Below are positions 26,509 through 35,569 of a stretch of 64,000 nt of DNA, piece by piece. The position numbers and the translations under genes were made by a program. Below the pieces are notes generated by a model. It was given only the letters and a program-made list of their open reading frames with translations, did no database searches and had not been told where the DNA came from. Within the stretch, counting starts at the first letter, position 1. Each line of letters starts with the position of its first letter. Source of the DNA: Ignavibacteria bacterium (lineage in GTDB: Bacteria > Bacteroidota > Ignavibacteria > SZUA-365); the NCBI GenBank assembly GCA_016720835.1, contig JADKJW010000002.1, positions 372,001 to 436,000 of the forward strand. The letters run 5' to 3'.

Positions 26509-28776
26509 ATGAAACGACGCCGCTTCCTCACCGTATCGGCCCTCGCAGGTTTCGCGGGCGCCGTGCCTGCATCCATCGCCGCTGCAGCGCGGGTGGACAG
26601 AGAGCCCGGGCCCGGCACGACTGATGCGACGAATGAGCGGGCGTCCGTAGCCACAGCGAAGGACGGCGCCGGACAGCGATTTCATCGAGACTACATTTCG
26701 TACCGCGAAGGACTCGAGTACTACGTGCTCGGCAACGGACGCATCCAATGCGTGCTGCAGACCGCCGCCACCGCGGAGGTGGGCACGCACTGCGGGCTCT
26801 TCGTCATGTCGCCCGAGCACTTCAGCCGCAAGGCGAGCAGCTACCTGTACCATCCCGAGCGCGGCGCGGAAAACACGCGCTTCTTCGTCACGGTGAACGG
26901 CAGGGGCTACGTGCCCGAGTTCGCGACGAGCCGTGTGACGTGGGACTTTCCCGACGGCGTGCCCACGCTGCGCATCGAATGGCCCGCGGGCGATGTGATC
27001 GTCGTCGAGCAGCTCACCGCCCCGATGGGCATGCCCGCCCTCGTCCGCAACGTGTTCCTGCGAAATACCGGCGCCACTCCTGTGACCGTCACCGCGCGCG
27101 CGCTGCTGTACCCGAATCTCATGCTCTTCGACGAATACGCCGTCGACCGCGAGAAGCGCTGCCTCACGACGCGGGGCTTCCGCGTGCTCCATCTCGCGTC
27201 CGCGGAAGCCACCAGCGCAGCCGACCGGCAACTGACCTTCGACTTCGGCAGCCTCCCGCCGGGAGGCGACCGCAGCTGCACGCTCGTGCTGTCCAGCGAC
27301 GACTTCTGGACCGGCACCGCGCCCGGCTCGGTGTCCGCACTGCGCGCGAAGTCCGGCGAGTACTGGCGCGGCACGGCGCGCATCGAGACGGGCGACGCGG
27401 GACTCGAGAAGCTGTTCAACGTGTCGAAAGCGGGCATGCGCGCGGCGGTGGCGTGGAACGGGAAAATGGACGGCGGCATCTGGCAGTACAACCTCGAATG
27501 GGTGCGCGACCAGAGCATGGTCGCGGTGGCCGCGGCCATGTGCGGCATGTCCGACCCCGCGGCCGACGACGCGGCGCCGCGCCTGCTCGAACGCATGCTG
27601 GAGCGCTCCGTCGACACGCAGGGCGGCACGGTGGACAGCAGCCGCACGCGCACGCCCGACATGATGGAACTCGATCAGAACGGCGCGTTGCTCCACGCCC
27701 TGTGGACGCACTGGGTGTGGACGGGCGACGACCGCCTGATTAAAAAGAATCTCTCCAAAATCACCCGCGTCGGCGAGTACCTGCAGAAGGCAGAATTTGT
27801 CGACGCTGACTCCGGACTCCTCAAGAACACCCGTGAATACTGGGAGCGCGACGCGCGCTACGGCGTGCGGGAGGGCTTCGAGAGCAGCTACCAGTTGTGG
27901 AGCATCGTCGGCTTCGAAGCCCTCGCCGACATGACCGCCGACATCGGAGGCAGCGCGAGTGCGGCGCAGCGCTGGCGCGAGGCCGCACGGAAATTGCACG
28001 GCGCCTTCCTCACGCATCCGCGCCACGCGCTCGTGGAACAGGGCGTGCTCATCAAACGCCGTCTGCCCGACGGAAGCGTGCAGCGCCTCTTCGAGCCGCC
28101 CAACCGCGCGTCGCTGCCGCAGGGCATGCCGCTTGCGATGGAGCGCGAATCCTTCTGCGACCCCGACACGAGTTGCGTGCTGCCCATCATTCACGGCATC
28201 GTGGATGCGCGCGGCGCCATCGCGAAGGCCACGCTCGACGCGATGGAAACGCTCTGGAATCAGCGCTGGGACGGCGGCGGCTACGGGCGCTACCATGTCA
28301 CGTCCGAGCCGGACTCGCCCGGGCCCTGGCCCTTCCCGTCGATGTTCGTGGCGCGCGCGAATCTCGAGGCCGGCAATCACGACCGCGTGTGGCGCACGCT
28401 GCGCTGGCTGATGGAGACGCAGGGTGGCGCGGGCGGCGCCTGGTGGGAATTCTACGGCGAGCGGCCGACGCCTCCCCTGCCGCCGGTCGGACTCGTCGTG
28501 TGGACCTGGGCGGAAATCGTCATGTTCTTCGTACATCACCTCGTCGGCGTGCGCCCGCAACCGCGCGAACTGATTCTCGCTCCGCATCTCCTCGAAGGCC
28601 TCGACACCGTGCGCGCCGAACTCTCCCTGCGCGGATCGCGCCGCGAGATCATCCTCCGTCGCACGGGCGGCGAGGAGCGCGCCGTCACGGGCGGCAGGCA
28701 GTTCACGGCGGAAAACGGTATCTTCCATCTGCCGTATAACGCAATCTCCTCCACCATCGAATGCCATGTCCGCTGA
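26509..28776 (+). CDS. Tat-exported six-hairpin glycosidase-like protein
   Basis: A 755-residue protein. From ATG 26509 (GAGG 10 bases upstream) it starts MKRRRFLTVSALAGFAGAV, a twin-arginine signal, so it is probably exported folded. Residues 45-290 form a beta-sandwich like the N-terminal domain of GH15/GH116/GH133-type enzymes. The remainder is an (alpha/alpha)6 barrel with IWQYNLEWVRDQSM, a W-x-R-D block typical of glucoamylase and debranching-like enzymes, and later acidic blocks such as GAWWEFYGERP. Substrate unknown; an alpha- or beta-glucoside is plausible. The gene overlaps the following dehydrogenase gene by 11 bases. An in-frame GTG at 26500 is a less likely start. Confidence 0.78.
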   Translation: MKRRRFLTVSALAGFAGAVPASIAAAARVDREPGPGTTDATNERASVATAKDGAGQRFHRDYISYREGLEYYVLGNGRIQCVLQTAATAEVGTHCGLFVMSPEHFSRKASSYLYHPERGAENTRFFVTVNGRGYVPEFATSRVTWDFPDGVPTLRIEWPAGDVIVVEQLTAPMGMPALVRNVFLRNTGATPVTVTARALLYPNLMLFDEYAVDREKRCLTTRGFRVLHLASAEATSAADRQLTFDFGSLPPGGDRSCTLVLSSDDFWTGTAPGSVSALRAKSGEYWRGTARIETGDAGLEKLFNVSKAGMRAAVAWNGKMDGGIWQYNLEWVRDQSMVAVAAAMCGMSDPAADDAAPRLLERMLERSVDTQGGTVDSSRTRTPDMMELDQNGALLHALWTHWVWTGDDRLIKKNLSKITRVGEYLQKAEFVDADSGLLKNTREYWERDARYGVREGFESSYQLWSIVGFEALADMTADIGGSASAAQRWREAARKLHGAFLTHPRHALVEQGVLIKRRLPDGSVQRLFEPPNRASLPQGMPLAMERESFCDPDTSCVLPIIHGIVDARGAIAKATLDAMETLWNQRWDGGGYGRYHVTSEPDSPGPWPFPSMFVARANLEAGNHDRVWRTLRWLMETQGGAGGAWWEFYGERPTPPLPPVGLVVWTWAEIVMFFVHHLVGVRPQPRELILAPHLLEGLDTVRAELSLRGSRREIILRRTGGEERAVTGGRQFTAENGIFHLPYNAISSTIECHVR

Positions 28777-29785
28777 GACCGACAGCACCCCTCCCCGCGT
28801 AAGAATCGGACTTGCAGGTCTGAATAACCACGGCGCCACCATTCTGCGTGGCATCCTGGATTCCGAAACGCTGGAGCTGGCGTCGGTGTACGACATCGAC
28901 GCCCGCGCGCTGGCACAGACAAGCGCCGCGCGGGGTGTCCGGGCGGCGGAGAGCTTCGAGGATCTCGCCGCCGATCCCGCGCTCGACGCGCTCGCGCTCG
29001 TCACCCCGAACCATCTGCATCGCGAGCAGACCCTCCTCGCCGCCGCGCACGGCAAGCACGTGTTCGTGGAGAAACCGCTCGCGAATTCCGTCGCGGAGGC
29101 GCGGGACATGATCGCCGCGATGCGGGACGCGGGCCGCGTGCTGATGGTCGGGCACAACACCCGCCGCAAGCGCGTGTTCCGCGCGGCCGCCGCGATGATC
29201 GGCGACGGGCGCATCGGCCGCGTCATCGCCGCGGAGGGCAACCTCTCGCGGCACGTCGGCCTGGAGCCGGGCCTCCCCGCGTGGAAGGCCGATCCGGCGA
29301 AGTGCGTGCTCCTGCCGATGTCGCAGCTCGGCATCCACTTCATCGATCTGACGCGCGCGCTGTTCGGCGACATCGAGCGCGTGTCCTGCATCGCCACCGC
29401 GCGCGCGATGCACAGCGGCGCCGTGGACGCGGTGTCATCGCTGCTGCTCACCGCCTCGGGCATTCCGGTCACGCTGAATGCGTTCTACGCCACGCCCGAC
29501 GCCTACCACTTCCGCATCTACGGCACCCTCGGCATCCTCACCTGCACGCCGACCGCGCTCCGCGCCGAGCTGCTCGAACCGGAGGAGACGATCGAGCGGG
29601 ACTACTCCGGCGAGGGTTACGAAAGCTTCATTCTGCAGATGCGTGAATTCGGCGCGTGCATACAGAACAGCGGACAGCCAGAGACCGGCGGCGAGGAGGG
29701 ACTGCAGGCCTTCGCCGTCATCGAGGCCATGCAGCGCGCGGCCGTCGAACAGCGTTCCGTCGCCATCCGCGACATTCTCGGCTGA
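28766..29785 (+). CDS. Gfo/Idh/MocA-family sugar dehydrogenase
   Basis: A 339-residue cytoplasmic NAD(P)-dependent oxidoreductase. The N-terminal Rossmann fold shows RIGLAGLNNHG (a variant of the G-x-G-x-x-G loop) followed by SVYDIDARAL. The family signature EKPLANSVAEARDM is at about residues 96-109, and GHNTRRKRVF and GIHFIDLTRALFG belong to the C-terminal catalytic domain, the latter carrying the H-x-x-D pair. Members oxidise or epimerise free or phosphorylated sugars, or act as NAD-recycling glycosidases. The overlap with the glycosidase gene points to action on the sugar that enzyme releases. Confidence 0.9.
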   Translation: MSAETDSTPPRVRIGLAGLNNHGATILRGILDSETLELASVYDIDARALAQTSAARGVRAAESFEDLAADPALDALALVTPNHLHREQTLLAAAHGKHVFVEKPLANSVAEARDMIAAMRDAGRVLMVGHNTRRKRVFRAAAAMIGDGRIGRVIAAEGNLSRHVGLEPGLPAWKADPAKCVLLPMSQLGIHFIDLTRALFGDIERVSCIATARAMHSGAVDAVSSLLLTASGIPVTLNAFYATPDAYHFRIYGTLGILTCTPTALRAELLEPEETIERDYSGEGYESFILQMREFGACIQNSGQPETGGEEGLQAFAVIEAMQRAAVEQRSVAIRDILG

Positions 29786-29796
29786 CGGGATCTCCA

Positions 29797-30801
29797 ATGC
29801 GGCACTGCGTTCCCGCCCTCGTTCTCTGCGCCTTCCTGGCCTGCACCGTTTCGGCGCAGCAGCGGTCGACGGTGTACACATCCGTCATCTCCACCGGCGC
29901 CTTCATCGTCGGCGCCGCGAATTCGGAGACGGGACTCTTTTATCAGGCAGGCAACGGCGACACGGCGTGGACGCACACCGGACCCATGCGCATCCGCGCG
30001 AACGGCTTCGCCGTGGACGAGCGCTCGCGCGGCCGCATCCTGTACATCGCCGCGGGCAACGGCGTGCACCGTTCCTCGGATGCCGGCGCCACCTGGCGCG
30101 TGCTCACCGACTGGCGCGTCACCGAAGTGCTGTCCATTGCGCTCGATCCGCGACGGCCCGGACGCCTCGTCATCGGCACGGCCTACGGCGTGTTTGTGTC
30201 GAAGGACACGGGCGCCACATGGAAGCCGGGGAACGCGGGCCGGAAGAAACCGTTGTTCACGTCCATGGTCGCGGCTGACCCGCACGCACGCGACCGCTAC
30301 TACTGCACTGCCGAGGACGGCCTGTACCGCAGCGACGACGGAGCGCGGACCTGGAAACGGACGTCGTTGCGCGCGACCGCGGTGCGTAGCGTCGCCGTGC
30401 ACCCGGGGCGGGCAGGCATGCTCGCGGCCGGAACCGAGAACGAAGGCCTGCACCTGTCGACAGACGCCGGCCGTAGCTGGACGCGCTGCACCGCGGGCAT
30501 CGCGCACGAAACCTTCTGGGCGATCGCCTTCGATCCCTCGAATCCGACCCGCATCTATGCGGGCGGACATGAAAGCGGCGTGTATATCTCGCGCGATTTC
30601 GGGGCATCGTGGGTCCGGTCCGTCAAGGGGCTGAAGGTCACGACCGTGCACAGTCTCGCCGTCGATCCCCTCGACGCCCGCGTGCTGTATGCCTCCACAA
30701 GCTGGGGCGGCATTTTCCGTTCGCGCGATGCCGGGGATTCCTGGGAGTACGCGGGACTGACCGATTCGCAGGTCGTGTGCGTGAGGATGTATGCGTTCTG
30801 A
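29797..30801 (+). CDS. Exported Asp-box (BNR) beta-propeller protein
   Basis: A 334-residue secreted protein with signal peptide RHCVPALVLCAFLACTVSAQ. Six Asp-box motifs (S-x-D-x-G-x-x-W) are visible: SSDAGATW, SKDTGATW, SDDGARTW, STDAGRSW, SRDFGASW and SRDAGDSW, about 45-55 residues apart, predicting a beta-propeller as in sialidases, Ycf48-like and sortilin-type proteins. Sialidase catalytic arginines were not identified, so an enzymatic role is uncertain; glycan or protein binding is possible. No T9SS domain is present, so it probably stays in the periplasm. It begins 11 bases after the dehydrogenase gene. Confidence 0.82.
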   Translation: MRHCVPALVLCAFLACTVSAQQRSTVYTSVISTGAFIVGAANSETGLFYQAGNGDTAWTHTGPMRIRANGFAVDERSRGRILYIAAGNGVHRSSDAGATWRVLTDWRVTEVLSIALDPRRPGRLVIGTAYGVFVSKDTGATWKPGNAGRKKPLFTSMVAADPHARDRYYCTAEDGLYRSDDGARTWKRTSLRATAVRSVAVHPGRAGMLAAGTENEGLHLSTDAGRSWTRCTAGIAHETFWAIAFDPSNPTRIYAGGHESGVYISRDFGASWVRSVKGLKVTTVHSLAVDPLDARVLYASTSWGGIFRSRDAGDSWEYAGLTDSQVVCVRMYAF

Positions 30802-30877
30802 GCGGCGTTCAATGCCGGAGCTACCCGAGACGCACTGCGCCCGAGGGTGTCGCGAAGGACCGAATTCATTGGCCGCG

Positions 30878-32635
30878 ATGCGTCAGTGCGACGTTTTCCT
30901 CTGCATTGATCCTGCTCTCCGTCTTCGCTGCAATTGGCCATGCGCAGTCCGCTCCGGATTTCGATCCGCGGGCGCGGCGCATCACCGCGTATTTCGACAC
31001 CGCCGCCGCTCCCGGCATACTCGGCGCCGCGGTGCGCTATCACGCAAGGAAGGATCTCCAGAGGGCGGACAGTCTCTTTCTGCATTCCCGTGAATTGACG
31101 CAACCGCGCGGCGACATGTTCTGGATGTACGTCGTGATCGGCACGTACCTGCACGGGAAGGGTGTCATGTCCCCTGACGCGGAACGCGCCGCGCGCACAA
31201 TCTGGAAGACCTACTTCCCCTACCGCGGTGACACGGAGAACCACTGGTGCCTCTATTACACGTCTCTGTACCTCGCCGCCGAATCCTGGCCCGGACTCCC
31301 GGGCTCGGAATGGTACAACGGGCGCTCCTCCGACGAGAATCTGCGCGAAGCGCGGGAGTACCTCATCCACTGGGTGACGCTCACGACGAGCATCGGGCAG
31401 GGCGAATTCGATTCGCCCACGTATCTCCCGGAGTACGTCATCCCCTTGACGCTGCTCGCGCAGTTCGCGAAGGATGCGGAGATGAAACAGCGCGGGCGCA
31501 TGATGCTCGAATATCTGTACGCGGATTTCGCCTCGGACCATCTCGACGGCATGTACCTCGGCGGCAATGCCCGCGACGGCGCGACGACGGTGTTCAATCC
31601 GCGCTCGGCCGCCGCCGCGGAGTTCGCGCATCTGTACTTCGGCGCGCCCGCCACCGCCGTGTCGGGCTGGACGGTCTTCTCCGCCCTCTCCGATTTCCGC
31701 CTCCCGGCGATCATCGTCGATATCGCCAACGACACCGCGCACACCATGCTGGCCCGCGAGAGGAAACGCGTGCGCAACGTGATACGCTTCGGCGAGGAGC
31801 GCAACCCCCCGGTGTACAAGACGACGTACAGGACCGGCGACTACGGCCTCAGCTCACTGCAGGGCGGCATTCTGCAGCCGATACAGCAGCACACATGGAG
31901 CGTGCGTTTCAAAGGCGCGAAACCGTATTCGACGATTTTCGGCCTGCATCCGTACTGGTCGGGCCGCGAACTCGCGATGTTCTTCCCCGAGCAGGAGAAG
32001 ATCCTGATCGACGACGTCATCAAGTCCAAGGGCACGTACGCCAAGGACACGAAGTGGACCGGCAGCTCGCCCTTCGAGCGCGTCTTCCAGCATCGCAACA
32101 CCCTCATCGCGCTGTACGACATTCCCGCGGGCACGACATCGGAGCACATCGACCTCTTCTTCCCGAAAACGCTCGACGAGCGCATCGTCGACCGTCGGGC
32201 TGGATACTCTGCCGAGCGGGCGACACGTACATCGGCGTGTACCCGCTGCAGCGCGGCGAGTGGATGCGCCTGCCGGAGGACGAGGACAACCACCGCTTCC
32301 GCAGCGCGCATCCGCAGAACGGGTACATCGTCGAGGTGCGATCGAAGGCGGAGATCGGCGGCTTTGACACGTTCAAGGAGCGCTGCCTCTCGCGCACGCC
32401 GTTCTTCCAGCTCCGCGCGGGCCGCGTCTCCGCGACGTACACCAGCATCGACGGCGACCTGCTCAACTTCGCCTTCCCCGACAAGCGCCACGAAAACGGA
32501 AAACTGGTCGACCTGAGCGCGATGAAACTGTTTGAAGGCCCCTTCCTCAACGCGGATGTCGGCAGCCGGCGTCTTGTCATCACGCACGGCAGCCACCGCT
32601 GCGTGCTGGATTTCGAGCATCTGACCATCCGCTAA
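30878..32635 (+). CDS. Exported polysaccharide-lyase-like protein, frame breaks
   Basis: About 575 codons with at least one break. The main frame runs from a signal segment (SSALILLSVFAAIGHAQ) through helical-barrel-like sequence (WMYVVIGTYLHGKGVM, DTENHWCLYYTSLYLA, YNGRSSDENL) to DERIVDRR. Around 32195-32199 one base is missing, after which GWILCRAGDTYIGVYPL continues to the stop. The 5' end is unsettled: ATG 30878 is in the frame before the signal segment and would need a one-base shift near 30881-30897, while TTG 30906 is the in-frame alternative. The fold suggestion, an (alpha/alpha) toroid plus beta-sandwich like heparinase/chondroitinase lyases, rests on pattern only. No catalytic residues are claimed. 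Confidence 0.55.
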
Positions 32636-32647
32636 ATCAGTAATACG

Positions 32648-32780
32648 TCCACGAAACACACGAAGCACACGAAAAAAGACGAAATAGTTGTGTTGTATAA
32701 AGGCGCACCTGCATCGATTTGCGGTATGCCCTTCTTCATTCATCATTCATACTTCATACTTCATACTTTATACTTCACCA
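32648..32780. repeat. Purine-rich then pyrimidine-rich short arrays
   Basis: Thirteen bases after the stop at 32635 an imperfect 8-9-base repeat of the CACACGAA type runs to about 32687. After a spacer, heptads TTCATCA, TTCATAC (three times), TTTATAC and TTCACCA fill 32739-32780 and end 4 bases before the alpha-mannosidase ATG. The array leaves no Shine-Dalgarno sequence in front of that gene. Confidence 0.85.
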
Positions 32781-32784
32781 TTCC

Positions 32785-35446
32785 ATGGCAACCTACCATT
32801 TCATCTCGCACACGCACTGGGATCGCGAATGGTACCTGCCCTTCGAGACTTTCCGGGCCATGCTCGTGCGGATGATGGATGATACGATGGATTTGTTGGA
32901 CGTGCGGTCGGAGTTCCGGGCCTTCACGCTGGACGGACAGTCGGTGCTACTCGAAGACTATACAACAATTCGGCCGGAGAGGGCGAAGAAGCTGCGGGCA
33001 CTCGGGAAGGCCGGACGGCTGTTCGCCGGCCCGTGGTATGTGCTGCCCGACGAGTTTCTCGTCAGCGGCGAGAGCCTCGTCCGCAATCTGATGATCGGAT
33101 CTTCCATCGCGCGGGATTTCGACATGGCGATGGAGGTCGGGTACATTCCGGATTCCTTCGGCCACGCGGCGGCGATGCCCGCCATCCTGCGCGGCTTCGG
33201 CATCGACAACGCCATCCTGTACCGAGGCTTCGGGGGAGAGGCGGAGCATCGCACCTCCGAGTATCGCTGGAAGTCGCCTGACGGCAGCGAGGTGCTGCTC
33301 GTGCATCTGCACAGGCACGGGTACAGCGGCGCGTACTTTGCTGATCAGACCAGGAAGGAAATCCTCGCGCGCTTCCGCTCCCTGAAGCGCGACGTCGACG
33401 CGCGAGCAACCACACCGCACCGGCTGCTGCTCAACGGCGGAGATCACCACTGGCCCGATGCCTCGCTGCCCGCCGCGCTCGATCTGCTGCGACTGGAATT
33501 CGACGACGAGATGGTGCACGGGACGCTGCCGGAATTCATCGACGCGGTCCGCGACAGCGCGCCGCCCGCGCTCCCGCTCGTCGAGGGCGAATTGCGCTCG
33601 GGCTACAAGTACGCCTTCGTGATGCACGGCGGCGTCTATTCGAGCCGCATGTATCTGAAGCAGGAGAACAGGTCCTGCGAGCGTCTGCTCGAACGCTACG
33701 CCGAACCGCTGCATGCCTTCGCGGTGACGCGCGGCATGCGACCCCTCTCCCACCTGCTTCGCCACGCGTGGAAGGAACTCCTCAAGAACCACCCGCACGA
33801 CAGCATCTGCGGCTGCAGCGTGGACCAGGTGCACCGCGACATGATGACGCGCTTCGCCGCCGCGCGCGCAGTGGCGCAGTCCGTGGTGGACGCGTCTCTG
33901 GAGCATCTGCTGCCGCGCGACACGGGCGCGACGAAAGACGACACACAGCTCTTTTTCTTCAACCCGTCGCCGCGGCCCCGCAGCGAGATCGTGCAATGCG
34001 AGATCCGCCTGTACCGACAGGACGTCGTCGTGGGACTGAATCCTGACGTACGTGTCGCGGACGCGCTACCGCCCGCAGGAGGCGTCGCCCTGCTCGATGC
34101 CGACGGGAACGACGTTCCGCTGCAGATCCTCGATCGACGCGAGGACTTCGACATCACCTACTCCGAGCACGGGTATCCCGCACAGACACGCGCCGATGTT
34201 TTCACCTGTCTCGTCGAAGCGCGCGACATCCCCGCTTTCGGGTACGGCGGTTTGCGCATCAAGAAGCGCGACGGATTGCCGACCTTCCCGTCTGAAATCA
34301 AGGTTCGCGGAACGACCCTCGAGAACGGACACGCGCACGTAAAAGTGAATGCGAACGGCAGTCTCGACGTCACGGATCTGTCCTCCGGCCGGACGATCAC
34401 CGGATTGCACCTGTTCGAGGACGGCGGCGATGCGGGCGACGAGTACACGTATTCCTCGCCGCCGCGCGACCGAATCGTCGGCTCGAAGACGGCGCGGCGA
34501 CCGTCACCGTCGTCGAGCGCGGCCGCTGCGCGGCTCCCTGCGCATCTCCCTGCGTTGCAGGTCCCGGCAGCGCATCCGCCGACCCGCTCGCGATCGCACG
34601 CGCGTCCCGCTCGACATCGAATCCATCATCTCTCTCGAAGCCGGATCGCCGCTCGTGTTCGTCACGACAACGGTTGTGAATCGCGCCGAGGACCACCGTC
34701 TGCGCGTGCTCTTCCCCACCGGAATACGCACACGGACTGCGACGGCGGACTCCGCCTTCTGTCTCGTCGAGCGCGAGTCGCGCGACTTCGATCCCGCCGA
34801 ATACAGCATCGAGCATCCGCCCCGCGTCGCGCCCATGCTGCGTTTCGTCGGTCTCGGGGACGAAGGGAACGGCTTCACGCTCTTCGCGGACGGTCTGCCC
34901 GAGTACGAGTTGTCCTCCGACGGCAGGGGCACGCTCGCGCTCACGCTGCTGCGCTGCGTCGGTCTCCTCGGCGCCGACGGACTGATCACCAGGCCCGGCG
35001 GCAAGGGCGGCTGGCACAACGAGACGCCCGAGGCGCAGTGTCCCGGTACGCACCGTTTCCGCTACGCGCTGCTGCTGCGGTCACCACACGAGTACGAGGA
35101 GGTCAACGCCGCAGCCGAGCGTTTCCATGCGCCGCTGCTGCCTTTCACCAGGAAGAACACCACCCCGCTGCCTCGCTCCGGCTCCCTGCTCTCGTGGTCC
35201 AACGGCACGGTGGTGCCGAGCGCCGTCAAACTTTCAGAAGATGGTCACGCGGTGATCGCACGCTTCTGGAATCCTTCCACGCAGCCGCAAGCCTGCGCCT
35301 TGGAAACGAGCTTCGAACATGGAGGAGCACGGAACGCGCGACTGGACGAAACGCTCACATCGAAGAAAAAGGTCGACGTCTCCGATATTAAGACTCCGGC
35401 GCGAGGAATCACCACGTTGCGAATGGAGCTTCCGCGAAGCATGTGA
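32785..35446 (+). CDS. GH38 alpha-mannosidase, two closely spaced frame breaks
   Basis: About 887 codons. The N terminus FISHTHWDREWY carries the GH38 zinc-binding His and Asp; IPDSFGHAAAMP contains the catalytic nucleophile Asp; NHPHDSICGCSVDQVH is the family's later metal/substrate block. The C-terminal beta domains follow. Frame 1 holds to about 34482, a short frame-3 stretch reads EDGAATVTVVERG, and frame 2 resumes with LRGSLRISL to the stop. Two single-base deletions about 40 bases apart would explain this. No signal peptide is seen, so it should act in the cytoplasm on imported mannosides. The pyrimidine array just upstream removes any obvious ribosome-binding site. Confidence 0.85.
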
Positions 35447-35569
35447 ACCGATGTGTCCGCATGGTCACGTCTGTTTCATCCGCCGCCGATATGAGATCAT
35501 CGAGGGAATCCCGATGTTTGTGGATTGCCCGGCAATGACCCCGTCGACCACTCCTCAACGGCACAGCAC

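Noticed and set aside
26476..29472. Minus-strand frame of 998 codons opposite the glycosidase and dehydrogenase genes
   Set aside because: It spans two real plus-strand genes and shows no family similarity.
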